Below are positions 9,012 to 20,252 of a DNA stretch of 64,000 bases, one piece after another. This DNA comes from Pelagibius marinus (GTDB taxonomy: Bacteria > Pseudomonadota > Alphaproteobacteria > Kiloniellales > Kiloniellaceae), in NCBI RefSeq assembly GCF_014925385.1, contig NZ_JACSDK010000016.1, positions 124,001 to 188,000 of the forward strand, in the 5' to 3' direction. Numbering within the stretch: position 1 is the stretch's first letter; each line of letters begins with the position of its first letter. The translations under genes were made by a program, and so were the position numbers. The notes below the pieces were generated by a model. It was not told where the DNA came from and ran no database searches. It was given only the letters and a program-made list of their open reading frames with translations.

Positions 9012-11090
9012 ATGCCGAAGCTGACAATCGACGGCAAGGAGATCGAAGTCGCGGACGGCCTGTCCGTCCTGCAGGCCTGCGAACTCGCCGGGGTCGAGAT
9101 CCCGCGTTTTTGCTACCACGACCGCCTTTCTGTGGCCGGCAACTGCCGCATGTGCCTGGTTGAGATGGAGCGCGCGCCCAAGCCGATCGCCTCCTGCGCC
9201 ATGCCGGTGGGCGAGGGCATGGTCATCAAGACCGACACCGACAAGGTGAAGAAGGCGCGCAACGGCGTCATGGAGTTCCTGCTGATCAACCATCCGCTCG
9301 ACTGTCCGATCTGCGATCAGGGCGGCGAGTGCGACCTGCAGGACCAGGCCATGGCCTATGGCTTCGACCGCAGCCGCTACGATGAGAACAAGCGCGCGGT
9401 CTCCGAGAAGTACATGGGCCCCCTGATCAAGACGATCATGACCCGCTGCATCCAGTGCACCCGCTGTGTGCGCTTCGCCACCGAGATCGCCGGCGTCGAG
9501 GAGATCGGCCTGGTGAACCGCGGCGAGCACGCCGAGATCACCACCCTGGAACAGGCCATCGACTCCGAGCTCTCGGGCAACCTCGTCGACGTCTGCCCGG
9601 TGGGTGCGCTGACCTCCAAGCCCTACGCCTTCACGGCCCGGCCCTGGGAGCTGCGCAAGACCGATTCAATCGACGTGCTGGACGCCGTGGGTTCCAACAT
9701 CCGCGTCGACACCCGCGGGCGCGAAGTGATGCGCGTGCTGCCGCGCCTGCACGAGGAGATCAACGAGGAATGGATCAACGACAAGACCCGCCACGCCTGT
9801 GACGGGCTGTCGCGCCAGCGCCTCGACCGGCCCTACCTGCGCAACCAGTCCGGCCGCCTGGAGGCCGTTTCCTGGGACGTTGCCTTCAAGGCCATCGCCA
9901 AGCGCCTGAGCGGGCTCTCCGGCGACAAGATCGCCGCCCTCGCCGGGGACCTCTGCGACGCCGAGTCCATGCTGGCATTGAAGGACCTTATGGCCGGGCT
10001 GGGTTCGCCCAACCTGGACTGCCGCCAGGACGGGGCCAAGATCGACGCCTCCTGCCGCGCCGGCTACATCTTCAACAGCTCCATCGCCGGCATCGAGTCC
10101 GCCGATGCGATCCTCATTGTCGGCTCCAACCCGCGTTGGGAAGCGGCCATGGTCAACGCCCGCCTGCGCAAGCGTGTCCTGCAGGGCGGCGTCAAGCTGG
10201 GTCTCATCGGCCAGCAAGTCGACCTGACCTATTCCTACGACTACCTGGGCGCCGGACCGGAGAGCCTGAGCGAGATCGCCGAGGGCAAGGGTGCCTTCGC
10301 CAAAGTGCTGGAAAAGGCCGAGCGGCCGATGATCATCCTCGGCATGGGGGCGCTCGCCCGCGCCGACGGCGCCGCGGTGCTGGCCGCCGCGCGCAAGATC
10401 GCCGAGCGCAGCGGCATGGTTTCCGACACCTGGAACGGCTTCAACGTCCTGCACACCGCGGCAGCGCGGGTCGGCGGCCTGGACCTCGGCTTCCTGCCGG
10501 GCGAGGGCGGGCGCGACACCGACGCCATCCTCGCGGGCTGCGAGGACGGCGCTATCGAGGCGCTTTTCCTGCTGGGCGCCGACGAGCTCGACATGGGCCG
10601 CCTGGGCGAAGCGGGCAAGGGGCCCTTCGTCATCTACCAGGGCCACCACGGCGATGCCGGCGCGCACCGCGCCGATGTGATCCTGCCGGGCGCGGCCTAC
10701 ACGGAAAAGAACGCCACCTACGTGAACACCGAGGGACGGGTGCAGCTCGCCCGCCTGGCGGCCTTCCCGCCGGGTGAGGCGCGCGAGGACTGGACCATCC
10801 TCAGGGCGCTGTCCGAGGTGATCGGCAAACGGCTGCCCTATGACAGCCTGGGTGAACTCCGCCAGCGGCTGATCGAGACCAATCCGGTCTTTGCCGCCGT
10901 GGACCAGGTCGGGGCGGCCGCCTGGGGGAGCTTCGGTACGGAAGGCCAGATGGAGGCCTCGCCCTTCGTCTCGCCGGTAGGGGTGTTCTACATGACCGAC
11001 CCGATCAGCCGCGCCTCCGAAACCATGGCGCAGTGCGTCGAGGCCTTCGCCCTCGGCGTCAGGAAGGGGGCGACCGGCACTCATGGCTGA
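9012..11090 (+). CDS. nuoG: NADH-quinone oxidoreductase subunit G
   Basis: 692 residues, the 75-kDa subunit. The N-terminal ferredoxin domain binds three clusters. N1b uses Cys34, Cys45, Cys48 and Cys62. N5 uses His94, Cys98, Cys101 and Cys107. N4 uses Cys146, Cys149, Cys152 and Cys195. The remainder is a molybdopterin-oxidoreductase-like fold that no longer binds the cofactor. The extra N7 cluster motif found in E. coli is not visible. It overlaps the nuoH start by 8 bases. Confidence 0.97.
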   Translation: MPKLTIDGKEIEVADGLSVLQACELAGVEIPRFCYHDRLSVAGNCRMCLVEMERAPKPIASCAMPVGEGMVIKTDTDKVKKARNGVMEFLLINHPLDCPICDQGGECDLQDQAMAYGFDRSRYDENKRAVSEKYMGPLIKTIMTRCIQCTRCVRFATEIAGVEEIGLVNRGEHAEITTLEQAIDSELSGNLVDVCPVGALTSKPYAFTARPWELRKTDSIDVLDAVGSNIRVDTRGREVMRVLPRLHEEINEEWINDKTRHACDGLSRQRLDRPYLRNQSGRLEAVSWDVAFKAIAKRLSGLSGDKIAALAGDLCDAESMLALKDLMAGLGSPNLDCRQDGAKIDASCRAGYIFNSSIAGIESADAILIVGSNPRWEAAMVNARLRKRVLQGGVKLGLIGQQVDLTYSYDYLGAGPESLSEIAEGKGAFAKVLEKAERPMIILGMGALARADGAAVLAAARKIAERSGMVSDTWNGFNVLHTAAARVGGLDLGFLPGEGGRDTDAILAGCEDGAIEALFLLGADELDMGRLGEAGKGPFVIYQGHHGDAGAHRADVILPGAAYTEKNATYVNTEGRVQLARLAAFPPGEAREDWTILRALSEVIGKRLPYDSLGELRQRLIETNPVFAAVDQVGAAAWGSFGTEGQMEASPFVSPVGVFYMTDPISRASETMAQCVEAFALGVRKGATGTHG

Positions 11091-12135
11091 TATGTTCGAT
11101 CTCGCCTACGACTGGCTCAACACCGATCCTTTGGGTCAGGCGGCCTACATCCTGATCAAGATCGTAGCGATCCTGATCCCGCTGCTGCTCTCGGTGGCCT
11201 ACCTGACCTACGCCGAGCGCAAGGTCATCGCCGCCATGCAGCTGCGCAAGGGTCCCAACGTGGTCGGGCCCTTCGGCCTGCTGCAGCCCATCGCCGACGC
11301 GGTGAAGCTGCTGTTCAAGGAAACCATCCTGCCTTCCGGCGCCAACCGCATCGTCTTCCTCATGGCGCCGATGCTGACCTTCATCCTGGCGATGATCGGC
11401 TGGGCGGTGATCCCCTTCGACGCGGGGCTGGTGCTGGCCGACATCAACGTCGGCATTCTCTACCTCTTCGCCATCTCCTCGCTGGGCGTCTACGGCGTCA
11501 TCATGGCGGGCTGGGCCTCCAACTCGAAGTATCCCTTCCTGGGGGCCCTGCGCTCGGCCGCGCAGATGGTGTCCTACGAAGTCTCCATGGGCTTCGTCAT
11601 CATCACCGTGCTGCTGCTGGTGGGCTCGCTGAACCTTTCCGACATCGTCATGGCGCAGCAGGGCGACTACGGCATCTTCAGCTGGTTCTGGCTGCCCATG
11701 CTGCCGATGTTCGTCATCTTCTTCATCTCGGTGCTGGCGGAGACCAACCGCTCCCCCTTCGATCTGCCGGAAGGCGAGTCGGAGCTGGTGGCCGGTTTCT
11801 TCGTCGAGTACTCCTCGATGACCTTCGCCCTGTTCTTCCTGGGCGAGTACGCGAACATGATCCTGATGAGCGCGATGACTTCGATCCTGTTCCTCGGCGG
11901 CTGGCTGCCGCCGGTGGACATCGCGCCCTTCACCTGGATCCCGGGACCGTTCTGGCTGATCGCTAAGATCTGCGTGGTCCTGTTCTTCTTCCTCTGGGTC
12001 CGGGCAACCTTCCCGCGCTACCGCTACGACCAGCTGATGCGTCTCGGCTGGAAGGTGTTCCTCCCGTTCTCGCTGTTCTGGGTGGTGCTGACCGCAGGCG
12101 TGCTGGTCGCCTTCGACTGGGTGCCGCACACATGA
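11083..12135 (+). CDS. nuoH: NADH-quinone oxidoreductase subunit H
   Basis: 350 residues with about eight membrane helices. It contains the conserved quinone-tunnel segments [20 protein letters not shown] and [20 protein letters not shown], which hold essential acidic residues. NuoH joins the peripheral arm to the membrane arm and lines the quinone channel. Its start overlaps the end of nuoG, and nuoI follows after 16 bases. Confidence 0.98.
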   Translation: MADMFDLAYDWLNTDPLGQAAYILIKIVAILIPLLLSVAYLTYAERKVIAAMQLRKGPNVVGPFGLLQPIADAVKLLFKETILPSGANRIVFLMAPMLTFILAMIGWAVIPFDAGLVLADINVGILYLFAISSLGVYGVIMAGWASNSKYPFLGALRSAAQMVSYEVSMGFVIITVLLLVGSLNLSDIVMAQQGDYGIFSWFWLPMLPMFVIFFISVLAETNRSPFDLPEGESELVAGFFVEYSSMTFALFFLGEYANMILMSAMTSILFLGGWLPPVDIAPFTWIPGPFWLIAKICVVLFFFLWVRATFPRYRYDQLMRLGWKVFLPFSLFWVVLTAGVLVAFDWVPHT

Positions 12136-12151
12136 CGGCAGGAGACTAGAT

Positions 12152-12640
12152 ATGGGCATGATCGACCGTGGCCTGCGCAGCCTGCTGCTCAGCGAGCTCA
12201 TCTCGGGCATGTCGCTGACGCTGCGCTATTTCTTCAAGCCGAAGGTTACGCTGAACTACCCCTATGAAAAGGGGCCGCTGAGCCCGCGCTTCCGCGGCGA
12301 GCACGCCTTGCGGCGCTACCCCAACGGGGAAGAGCGCTGCATCGCCTGCAAGCTCTGCGAGGCCATCTGCCCGGCCCAGGCCATCACCATCGAGGCCGAG
12401 CCGCGCGACGACGGCAGCCGGCGCACCACGCGCTACGACATCGACATGACGAAGTGCATCTACTGCGGCTTCTGCCAGGAAGCCTGTCCGGTGGACGCCA
12501 TCGTCGAGGGGCCGAATTTCGAGTTCGCCACCGAGACCCGCGAAGAGCTGTTCTACAACAAGGAAAAGCTGCTCGCGAACGGCGACCGCTGGGAATTTGA
12601 AATCGCCCAGAACCTGGAGCTTGATGCGCCCTATCGCTGA
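12152..12640 (+). CDS. nuoI: NADH-quinone oxidoreductase subunit I
   Basis: 162 residues with two classical 4Fe-4S ferredoxin motifs. These are Cys63-x2-Cys66-x2-Cys69-x3-Cys73 ([12 protein letters not shown]) and Cys102-x2-Cys105-x2-Cys108-x3-Cys112 ([12 protein letters not shown]). They carry clusters N6a and N6b on the way to N2. The amphipathic N-terminus ([18 protein letters not shown]) contacts the membrane arm. The 114-base gap to nuoJ is the largest inside the nuo operon. Confidence 0.98.
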   Translation: MGMIDRGLRSLLLSELISGMSLTLRYFFKPKVTLNYPYEKGPLSPRFRGEHALRRYPNGEERCIACKLCEAICPAQAITIEAEPRDDGSRRTTRYDIDMTKCIYCGFCQEACPVDAIVEGPNFEFATETREELFYNKEKLLANGDRWEFEIAQNLELDAPYR

Positions 12641-12692
12641 GGCGGAAAGCCTTGAGCGGCAGCGGGGCAACGACCTGATTGGGGGAGCAACC

Positions 12693-12758
12693 GTGCGAGT
12701 GAAAGAAGAGGCCGGCGTGTCAGCCGGCCGAGAGAAGGCGGGGAGGCTGGAGGCATGA
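12693..12758 (+). CDS. possible 21-residue leader ORF coupled to nuoJ
   Basis: GTG at 12693 is preceded by GGGGGAG (12681-12687). It opens a 21-codon frame rich in Arg, Glu and Ala that ends in TGA at 12756-12758, overlapping the nuoJ ATG at 12755 as ATGA. A perfect 7-bp hairpin, GGCCGGC (12710-12716) / GCCGGCC (12723-12729), lies inside it. I do not recognise the peptide. It could be a translational-coupling leader for nuoJ, a small protein, or chance in GC-rich DNA; the ribosome site and exact overlap favour a role. Confidence 0.33.
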   Translation: MRVKEEAGVSAGREKAGRLEA

Positions 12759-13369
12759 TCATTCAGGCCCTGGCGTTCTATCTCTTTGCCGCGGTCACCG
12801 TCGCCGCCGGCGTCATGGTGGTCAGCGCCCGCAATCCGGTGCATTCCGTGCTGTTCCTGATCCTCGCCTTCTTCAACTCGGCGGGCCTCTTCGTGCTGAT
12901 GGGCGCGGAGTTCCTGGCCATGATCCTGGTGGTGGTCTACGTCGGCGCGGTGGCCGTGCTGTTCCTCTTCGTGGTCATGATGCTGGACATCAACTTCGTG
13001 CGCATGCGCGAGGGCTTCCTGCAATACCTGCCGCTGGGCGGCATGATCGGCCTGATCCTGCTGGTCGAACTGGTCATGGTGGGCGGCGCCTGGATCGTCT
13101 CTCCGGCGGCCGAGACGGCGGCGCTGCATCCGGCGGCCCCGGCCGGCGAGCTGCACAACACCCGTGCGCTCGGCGGCGTCATCTACACCGACTACATTTA
13201 CCTCTTCCAGGCGGCGGGCCTGATCCTGCTGGTGGCGATGATCGGCGCCATCGTGCTGACCCTGCGCCAGCGCGAAGGGGTGCGCCGCCAGTCGATCTCC
13301 AGGCAGACCTCGCGCACCCGCGCCGAATCGGTCGAAATCAAGCAGGTTCCCAGCCGGAGCGGGGTATAG
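12755..13369 (+). CDS. nuoJ: NADH-quinone oxidoreductase subunit J
   Basis: 204 residues with five predicted membrane helices, for example [20 protein letters not shown] and [25 protein letters not shown]. The second of these contains the conserved [16 protein letters not shown] helix involved in proton-path coupling. The last ~35 residues are a cytoplasmic basic tail. Its ATG overlaps the stop of the small upstream frame. nuoK starts 4 bases after its stop. Confidence 0.97.
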   Translation: MIIQALAFYLFAAVTVAAGVMVVSARNPVHSVLFLILAFFNSAGLFVLMGAEFLAMILVVVYVGAVAVLFLFVVMMLDINFVRMREGFLQYLPLGGMIGLILLVELVMVGGAWIVSPAAETAALHPAAPAGELHNTRALGGVIYTDYIYLFQAAGLILLVAMIGAIVLTLRQREGVRRQSISRQTSRTRAESVEIKQVPSRSGV

Positions 13370-13373
13370 CGCT

Positions 13374-13685
13374 ATGTTCGAAATCGGCCTTGGGCACTAC
13401 CTGACGGTTGCCGCGATCCTCTTCACCCTGGGGATCTTCGGCATCTTCCTGAACCGCAAGAATGTCATCATCATCCTCATGTCCATCGAGCTGATGCTGC
13501 TGGCGGTGAACATCAACTTCGTGGCCTTTTCGACCCACCTGCAGGACCTGGTCGGGCAGATCTTCGCGCTCTTCGTTCTCACCGTGGCGGCCGCCGAGGC
13601 GGCCATCGGCCTGGCGATCCTGGTGGTCTTCTTCCGCAACCGCGGCTCCATCGAGGTCGAAGACATCAACATGATGAAGGGTTAG
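13374..13685 (+). CDS. nuoK: NADH-quinone oxidoreductase subunit K
   Basis: 103 residues and three membrane helices, the usual size. The sequence [42 protein letters not shown] carries the conserved membrane glutamate of MSIELML. The second glutamate is in [11 protein letters not shown], and both are used in proton translocation. It is a Mrp-antiporter-related subunit placed between NuoJ and NuoN in the membrane arm. Confidence 0.98.
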   Translation: MFEIGLGHYLTVAAILFTLGIFGIFLNRKNVIIILMSIELMLLAVNINFVAFSTHLQDLVGQIFALFVLTVAAAEAAIGLAILVVFFRNRGSIEVEDINMMKG

Positions 13686-13695
13686 GGCAGGGGTC

Positions 13696-15642
13696 ATGGA
13701 TCAACTTATCGTCCTGCTGCCGCTGCTTGGCGCCATCATCGCGGGCTTCTTCGGGCGCCTGATCGGCGACCGCGGCGCCATGTACGTCAGCAGCGGCCTG
13801 CTGCTGATTTCGATGGTGCTGTCCTGCATCGTGTTCTACGACGTGGCCTTCGCCCACAACGCCCGGGTGACCGAGGTCTTCACCTGGATCGATTCAGGCA
13901 GCTTCGAGGTGAGTTGGGCGCTGAAGGTCGACACCCTGACCGCGGTCATGCTGATCGTGGTGACCGGCGTATCCTCCATGGTGCACGTCTATTCCATCGG
14001 CTACATGAGCCACGACCCCTACAAGCCGCGCTTCTTTGCCTACCTCAGCCTCTTCACCTTCTTCATGCTGATGCTGGTGACCGCGGACAACTTCGTGCAG
14101 ATGTTCTTCGGTTGGGAGGGCGTCGGCCTGGCCTCCTATCTGCTGATCGGCTTCTGGTATGAAAGGCCGAGCGCCTGTGCCGCCGCCATCAAGGCTTTCC
14201 TGGTGAACCGCGTGGGCGACATCGGCTTCGCGCTCGGCATCTGCGGTGCCTTCGTGCTGTTCGGAACTGCCGGCTTCGATCAGGTCTTCGCTTCCGTGCC
14301 GGGCATGGCAGATGCCCAGTTCGAGGCCTTCGGCATCTCCGGACATGCGCTGACCATTATCTGCATTCTGCTGTTCATCGGCGCCATGGGTAAGTCGGCG
14401 CAGCTGGGCCTGCACACCTGGCTACCGGACGCCATGGAGGGCCCGACCCCCGTCTCCGCCCTGATCCACGCCGCGACCATGGTGACCGCCGGCGTCTTCA
14501 TGGTGGCGCGTCTCTCGCCGATGTTCGAGTACGCCCCCACGGCCCTGGAACTGGTGACCTACGTCGGCGCGCTGACGGCCTTCTTCGCGGCCTCCGTAGG
14601 CCTGACCCAGAATGACATCAAGCGGGTCATCGCCTATTCGACCTGTTCGCAGCTCGGCTACATGTTCTTCGCCCTCGGTGTCTCCGCCTACTCGGCGGGC
14701 ATCTTCCACCTGATGACCCACGCTTTCTTCAAGGCACTGCTGTTCCTCGGCGCCGGCTCGGTCATCCACGCCATGTCCGACGAGCAAGACATGCGCAAGA
14801 TGGGCGGCATCTACAAGATGATCCCGGGGACCTATCTCCTCATGTGGATCGGCACCATTGCGCTGCTTGGCGTCGGCATCCCGGGCGTCTTCGGCTTCGC
14901 CGGCTTCTATTCCAAGGACATCGTGGTCGAGGCGGCCTACGCCTCGCACTCCACGCACGGCACCTTCGCCTTCGTCATGGGCGTGGTGGCGGCCTTCATG
15001 ACCGCCTTCTACTCCTGCCGCCTGATGTTCATGACATTCCACGGCACGCCGCGCGCCTCCAAGGAGGTCATGTCACACGTGCACGAGTCGCCGCAGGTCA
15101 TGCTGGTGCCGCTCTACGTGCTGGCCTTCGGCGCGGTTTTCGCGGGCCTGGCCGCTTACGAGTACTTCGTCGGCCAACACATGGAGGAGTTCTGGGGCGA
15201 GGCCCTGAAGGTTCTGCCGGAGAACAACTCGGTCGAGGCGGCCCACCATGTGCCGCTGTGGGTAAAGCTGTCGCCGCTGGTCGCGGGCCTGGGCGGCATC
15301 GGCCTGGCCTATGTCTTCTACATCGCCTCGCCGGCTCTGCCGGCCAAGACCGCCAAGGCGCTGCGTCCGCTCTACCTCTTCTCGCTCAACAAGTGGTACT
15401 TCGACGAGCTTTACGACCGCGTCTTCGTGCGCCCGGCGCGCGTCCTCGGCTTCGGCCTGTGGAAAGGCGGGGACGGGGCCGTCATCGACCGCCTCGGCCC
15501 CGACGGTATCGCGGCGACCACCCAGAACGCCTCGCGCCGCACCTCGCTGCTGCAGAGCGGCTACGTCTATCACTATGCTTTCGCCATGCTGATCGGGGTC
15601 TTCGTCCTGGTCACCTGGTATTTCCTGAGCCAATTGGGGTGA
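13696..15642 (+). CDS. nuoL: NADH-quinone oxidoreductase subunit L
   Basis: 648 residues, about 16 membrane helices, the most distal antiporter-like proton-pumping subunit. It contains [19 protein letters not shown] with the key glutamate, the broken-helix region [32 protein letters not shown], and the long C-terminal lateral-helix region. The length and helix pattern match the family. nuoM follows after 7 bases. Confidence 0.98.
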   Translation: MDQLIVLLPLLGAIIAGFFGRLIGDRGAMYVSSGLLLISMVLSCIVFYDVAFAHNARVTEVFTWIDSGSFEVSWALKVDTLTAVMLIVVTGVSSMVHVYSIGYMSHDPYKPRFFAYLSLFTFFMLMLVTADNFVQMFFGWEGVGLASYLLIGFWYERPSACAAAIKAFLVNRVGDIGFALGICGAFVLFGTAGFDQVFASVPGMADAQFEAFGISGHALTIICILLFIGAMGKSAQLGLHTWLPDAMEGPTPVSALIHAATMVTAGVFMVARLSPMFEYAPTALELVTYVGALTAFFAASVGLTQNDIKRVIAYSTCSQLGYMFFALGVSAYSAGIFHLMTHAFFKALLFLGAGSVIHAMSDEQDMRKMGGIYKMIPGTYLLMWIGTIALLGVGIPGVFGFAGFYSKDIVVEAAYASHSTHGTFAFVMGVVAAFMTAFYSCRLMFMTFHGTPRASKEVMSHVHESPQVMLVPLYVLAFGAVFAGLAAYEYFVGQHMEEFWGEALKVLPENNSVEAAHHVPLWVKLSPLVAGLGGIGLAYVFYIASPALPAKTAKALRPLYLFSLNKWYFDELYDRVFVRPARVLGFGLWKGGDGAVIDRLGPDGIAATTQNASRRTSLLQSGYVYHYAFAMLIGVFVLVTWYFLSQLG

Positions 15643-15649
15643 TCCAGAA

Positions 15650-17212
15650 ATGACCAGCTGGCCAATTCTTTCGACGATCACCTTCCTGCCGCTCGCCGGC
15701 GCGCTGTGGATCCTGTTCTTCGTGCGTCACGAGGACGAGGCCTTGGCGGCCAAGAACGCCCGCTCCATGGCGCTCTGGGCCTCGCTGGTGACCTTCGTGG
15801 TCTCGCTTTTCGTGTGGTTCAACTTCGACCGTTCCAGCGCCGACTTCCAGTTCGTCGAGCGTGTTGATTGGATCCCGGCCTTCAACATCAGCTACCACAT
15901 GGGCGTGGACGGCATCTCGATGATGTTTGTGCTGCTCTCGACCCTGCTGACCCCGCTCTGCGTGCTGGCGAGCTGGGACGCGGTGAAGGTGCGGGTCAAG
16001 GAGTACATGGTCGCCTTCCTGGTGCTCGAGACGCTGATGGTCGGCATGTTCTGCGCCCTGGACCTGGTGATCTTCTACGTCTTCTTCGAAGGCGTGCTGA
16101 TCCCGATGTTCCTCATCATCGGCATCTGGGGCGGCGGCCGCCGGGTCTACGCGGCCTTCAAGTTCTTCCTCTATACACTTGCCGGCTCGGTGCTGATGCT
16201 GCTGGCGATCCTGGCCATGTACTACGACGCCGGGACCACCGACATTCCGACGCTGCTGGCGCACGGCTTTCCGGCCTCCATGCAGACCTGGCTGTGGCTG
16301 GCCTTCTTCGCTTCCTTCGCGGTGAAGGTGCCGATGTGGCCGGTGCACACCTGGCTGCCGGACGCCCACGTCGAGGCGCCGACGGCGGGCTCGGTCATCC
16401 TGGCCGGCGTGCTGCTGAAGATGGGCGGCTACGGCTTCTTGCGGTTCTCGCTGCCGATGATGCCGGAAGCCTCGGCTTTCTTCGCGCCGCTCGTGTTCTC
16501 GCTCTCGATCGTCGCGGTGATCTACACCTCCCTGGTGGCGCTGGCCCAGGAGGACATGAAGAAGCTGATCGCCTATTCCTCGGTGGCTCACATGGGCTTC
16601 GTGACCATCGGCATCTTCGTCGTCAACCAGCAGGGCATAGAGGGGGCCATCTTCCAGATGCTGTCCCACGGCGTGGTCTCGGCGGCGCTCTTCCTCTGCG
16701 TCGGAGTGATCTACGACCGTATGCACACGCGCCTGATCGAACGCTATGACGGACTGGTCGGCCGCATGCCCGGCTATGCCCTGGTCTTCATGATCTTCAT
16801 GCTCGCCTCAGTCGGCCTCCCGGGTACCAGCGGCTTCGTCGGCGAGTTCCTGGTCCTGGTCGGTGCCTTCCAGGCCAACACCTGGGTGGCCCTGCTGGCG
16901 GCCAGCGGCATGGTGCTGGGCGCCGCCTACATGCTCTACCTCTACCGGCGGATCATCTTCGGCAAGATGACCAAGGAGGATCTCATGGCGATCCTCGACC
17001 TCAACTGGCGGGAGAAGGTGGTCTTCGCGCCGCTCATCGCGCTGGTGTTTTGGATGGGAATCTACCCGGCGTCCTTCATCGACGTCATGTCACCTTCGGT
17101 CGAGCGGTTGATCGACGGCTACGAGGCGGCCCTGGCGCGCGCCGAGGGTCCGACGACCCTGGCCGAACTTTGGAACGGCGTTAGGGTCGGGGCGCTGGGA
17201 GAGGCAAGATGA
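15650..17212 (+). CDS. nuoM: NADH-quinone oxidoreductase subunit M
   Basis: 520 residues with about 14 membrane helices, the second antiporter-like proton-pumping subunit. It shows [21 protein letters not shown] with the conserved glutamate and [31 protein letters not shown] with the channel lysine. Its stop overlaps the nuoN start (ATGA). Confidence 0.98.
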   Translation: MTSWPILSTITFLPLAGALWILFFVRHEDEALAAKNARSMALWASLVTFVVSLFVWFNFDRSSADFQFVERVDWIPAFNISYHMGVDGISMMFVLLSTLLTPLCVLASWDAVKVRVKEYMVAFLVLETLMVGMFCALDLVIFYVFFEGVLIPMFLIIGIWGGGRRVYAAFKFFLYTLAGSVLMLLAILAMYYDAGTTDIPTLLAHGFPASMQTWLWLAFFASFAVKVPMWPVHTWLPDAHVEAPTAGSVILAGVLLKMGGYGFLRFSLPMMPEASAFFAPLVFSLSIVAVIYTSLVALAQEDMKKLIAYSSVAHMGFVTIGIFVVNQQGIEGAIFQMLSHGVVSAALFLCVGVIYDRMHTRLIERYDGLVGRMPGYALVFMIFMLASVGLPGTSGFVGEFLVLVGAFQANTWVALLAASGMVLGAAYMLYLYRRIIFGKMTKEDLMAILDLNWREKVVFAPLIALVFWMGIYPASFIDVMSPSVERLIDGYEAALARAEGPTTLAELWNGVRVGALGEAR

Positions 17213-18654
17213 TGTCCGAGCTGAACCTCACCGCCGCGCTGCCCGAAGTCTTCCTGGCCGCCGCCGGCATGATCCTTCTGATGCTGGGCGTGTTCCGGGG
17301 CAACAAGGGCACCCGCCTGGTGCTGTCCCTGACCGTCGCCTGCTTCGCCCTGGCCTTCATCATCGTCTCCGTCTCCATGGGGCGCAGCGAAGTCGCTTTG
17401 GGCGGCCTCTTCATCGCCGACGCCTTCGGCGACTTCATGAAGCTGCTGGTTCTGGCCGGGTCGGCGGTCACGCTGATCATGGCCATGCGCTACATAGAGC
17501 GCGAAGACATGGCGCGCTTCGAGTATCCCGTGCTGGTGCTCTTCGCGACGCTCGGCATGCTGCTGATGATCTCGGCCAACGACATGTTGGCCCTTTACCT
17601 GGGCCTGGAGCTGCAGAGCCTCTCGCTCTACGTGGTCGCCGCCTTCCGGCGCGATCACTTGCGCTCCAGCGAGGCGGGCCTCAAGTACTTCGTCCTGGGG
17701 GCGCTGTCTTCGGGCATGCTGCTCTACGGCATGTCGATGATCTACGGTTTCGCCGGCACCACCTCTTTCGCCGGCCTGGCGGCTCAGTTCTCCGCCGGGC
17801 AGCCGGCCTCCCTGGGCCTCATCGTCGGCATCGTCTTCCTCTCCGCCGGCCTGGCCTTCAAGATCTCCGCCGTGCCCTTCCACATGTGGACGCCGGACGT
17901 TTACGAAGGCGCGCCGACGCCGGTCACCGCCTTCTTCGCCACGGCGCCGAAGGTGGCGGCCATGGCGTTGATCGTGCGGGTGATGGTGGGGCCCTTCGGC
18001 GAACTGGTGGAACAGTGGCAGCAGATCATCTGGTTCGTTTCCGTCGCCTCCATGATCCTGGGCGCCCTGGCGGCCATCAGCCAGACCAACATCAAGCGTC
18101 TGATGGCCTACAGCTCCATCGGCCACGTCGGCTATGCCCTCATTGGTCTGGCCGCCGGCACCCAGGAGGGCGTGAACGGCATCCTGCTGTACCTGACGAT
18201 CTACATCGTCATGAACCTCGGTACCTTCGCCTGCATCCTCTGCATGCGCCAGAAAGAGGTCATGGTTGAGCGGATCGAGGACCTGAAGGGGCTCAGCAAG
18301 ACCAACCCGCCCATGGCTCTGGCCTTGGCGATCTTCATGTTCTCCATGGCGGGCATCCCGCCGCTGGTCGGCTTCTTCGGGAAGTTCTACATCTTTCTGG
18401 CGGCCATCGAGGCGGAGCTCTACGTGCTGGCGGTGATCGGCGTGCTGACCTCGGTGATCGGCGCCTTCTACTACGTGCGCATCATCAAGCTGATGTATTT
18501 CGACGATCCCATCGAGGCTTTCGACCGTCCCATCGGCCGCGAGATGTCGGCCATCCTCGTCGCGACCAGCCTGACGATCGTACTGCTGTCGGTAGGTATC
18601 GCCTATCTGCTGGACGGGACGGCGATGGCGGCGGCGTCGTTGTTCCCAGGATGA
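17209..18654 (+). CDS. nuoN: NADH-quinone oxidoreductase subunit N
   Basis: 481 residues with about 14 membrane helices, the antiporter-like subunit nearest the peripheral arm. Recognisable segments are [47 protein letters not shown] and [19 protein letters not shown] at 17209 overlaps the nuoM stop; a second ATG at 17212 would change only one residue. It closes the complete nuoA-N set, and its stop overlaps the birA start. Confidence 0.98.
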   Translation: MMSELNLTAALPEVFLAAAGMILLMLGVFRGNKGTRLVLSLTVACFALAFIIVSVSMGRSEVALGGLFIADAFGDFMKLLVLAGSAVTLIMAMRYIEREDMARFEYPVLVLFATLGMLLMISANDMLALYLGLELQSLSLYVVAAFRRDHLRSSEAGLKYFVLGALSSGMLLYGMSMIYGFAGTTSFAGLAAQFSAGQPASLGLIVGIVFLSAGLAFKISAVPFHMWTPDVYEGAPTPVTAFFATAPKVAAMALIVRVMVGPFGELVEQWQQIIWFVSVASMILGALAAISQTNIKRLMAYSSIGHVGYALIGLAAGTQEGVNGILLYLTIYIVMNLGTFACILCMRQKEVMVERIEDLKGLSKTNPPMALALAIFMFSMAGIPPLVGFFGKFYIFLAAIEAELYVLAVIGVLTSVIGAFYYVRIIKLMYFDDPIEAFDRPIGREMSAILVATSLTIVLLSVGIAYLLDGTAMAAASLFPG

Positions 18655-19436
18655 TCCCGGAGCCGGACCGGAACCGCGCACCCCACCTGCCGCCGGCCTA
18701 TCGGCTGGTGGCCCTGGAGGAAGTCGACAGCACCAACAGCGTAGCCAAGCGCCTGGCCGCCGAGGGCGCCGAGGACGGCACCTTGGTCTGGGCGCGCAGG
18801 CAGACCGGCGGCTACGGCCGCCAGGGCCGTGACTGGGCCAGCGCCTCCGGTAATCTCTTCCTCTCCCTCATCGTGCGTCCCGACTGTCCGCTGTCGGCCG
18901 CGGCGCAGTTCAGCTTCATCGCCGCCGTGGCCCTGGGGGACGCGATCGGCAGCGTTGCCCCGCCGTTGATCGAGGTCACCTTCAAGTGGCCCAACGACGT
19001 GCTGCTGAACGGCCGTAAGGCGGCGGGCATCCTGCTGGAGTCCAAAGGCGACGCCGGGCAGAACCTGGAATGGCTGGTGATCGGCGTTGGCGCCAATATC
19101 AGTTCCTATCCGTCGGAAACCCGCCTGCCGGCCACCAGCCTGCACTTCGAGGGCGCGCCGCCCAGCGTCTCGGCGGTCGACCTGCTGGAGGCCTTCGGCC
19201 GGCATATGCTCTCCTGGATCAACATCTGGCTGGACGACGGCTTCGGGCCGGTGCGCCACGCCTGGCTGCGCCATGCCCAGGGCCTGAAGGAGCAGATCGA
19301 GGTGCGCCTGCCGAACGAGACCCTGCAGGGTACTTTCACCGACCTGGAGGGCGACGGGACGCTGCTGCTGACCCTGGCGGACGGGAGCACGCGCCGCATC
19401 GCCGCCGGCGACGTCTACCTGCCGGGCGAAGGCTGA
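18651..19436 (+). CDS. birA: biotin--[acetyl-CoA-carboxylase] ligase
   Basis: 261 residues, a group I biotin protein ligase without the N-terminal winged-helix repressor domain. It should attach biotin but not control the bio genes. Motifs are [12 protein letters not shown], the biotinyl-AMP loop [20 protein letters not shown] and [21 protein letters not shown], plus a small SH3-like C-terminal domain. It overlaps nuoN by ATGA. The nuoN-birA-coaX-rnj order is a frequent alphaproteobacterial arrangement. Confidence 0.95.
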   Translation: MIPEPDRNRAPHLPPAYRLVALEEVDSTNSVAKRLAAEGAEDGTLVWARRQTGGYGRQGRDWASASGNLFLSLIVRPDCPLSAAAQFSFIAAVALGDAIGSVAPPLIEVTFKWPNDVLLNGRKAAGILLESKGDAGQNLEWLVIGVGANISSYPSETRLPATSLHFEGAPPSVSAVDLLEAFGRHMLSWINIWLDDGFGPVRHAWLRHAQGLKEQIEVRLPNETLQGTFTDLEGDGTLLLTLADGSTRRIAAGDVYLPGEG

Positions 19437-19462
19437 AGGGCCGGAAAGGGAAGGGGAGCGCC

Positions 19463-20248
19463 ATGCTCGTCACCATCGACGCCGGCAATACCAACGTGGT
19501 CTTCGCGCTCTTCGAGGGCGACACCATGAAGGCCAAGTGGCGTGCCTCCAGCGACGCCAAGCGCACGGCCGACGAGTACGCGGTCTGGCTGACCCAGCTC
19601 ATGTCGCTGCAGAACCTGAAGGCCGCCGACGTGAACGGCGCCATCATCGCCAACGTGGTGCCGGCGGCCAGCTTTACTCTCACCACCCTCTGTTCGGAGT
19701 TCTTCAAGGTCACGCCGATGGTCATCGGCGACCCCAAGGTCGACCTGGGTATCGAGGTCCACATGGACCACCGGGAGAACGTCGGCGCCGACCGCCTGGT
19801 GAACGCCCTGGCGGCACACCGCGCCTATGGCGGTCCGCTGATCGTCATCGACTTCGGTACCGCCACCACCTTCGATATCGTCGGCCCCGACGGCGCCTAC
19901 GAGGGCGGTGTCATCGCGCCCTCGGCGCAGCACTCGGTCGAGGCGCTCTACCGGGCCGCGGCCCAGCTGCCCCGGGTCAAGATCGAGCGACCCGACAAAG
20001 TCATCGGCAAGGACACCGTTCCGGCCATGAAATCCGGCATCTACTGGGGCTACGTCGGCCTCATCGAGGGGCTGACGACCCGCATCAAGGAGGAATACGG
20101 CAGCTCCATGAAAGTCATAGCCACCGGCGGCCTGGCGACCCTCTATTCGGAGGCCACGCCGGCGATCGAAGTGGTCGATTCCGATCTCACCCTTCGCGGA
20201 CTGCGCCTTGTCCACGAAGCCAACAGCCAGGCGTGGGTCGGGGGCTGA
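19463..20248 (+). CDS. coaX: type III pantothenate kinase
   Basis: 261 residues, the first enzyme of coenzyme A synthesis (pantothenate plus ATP to 4'-phosphopantothenate). It has the ASKHA phosphate motifs DAGNTNVVFALF and DFGTATTFDIV, and GADRLVNALAAH between them. The start at ATG 19463 has AAGGGGAG about 6 bases upstream and begins exactly at the conserved MLVTIDAGNTN; the longer in-frame reading upstream is birA sequence. It is cytoplasmic and cotranscribed with birA and rnj. Confidence 0.96.
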   Translation: MLVTIDAGNTNVVFALFEGDTMKAKWRASSDAKRTADEYAVWLTQLMSLQNLKAADVNGAIIANVVPAASFTLTTLCSEFFKVTPMVIGDPKVDLGIEVHMDHRENVGADRLVNALAAHRAYGGPLIVIDFGTATTFDIVGPDGAYEGGVIAPSAQHSVEALYRAAAQLPRVKIERPDKVIGKDTVPAMKSGIYWGYVGLIEGLTTRIKEEYGSSMKVIATGGLATLYSEATPAIEVVDSDLTLRGLRLVHEANSQAWVGG

Positions 20249-20252
20249 CCCT

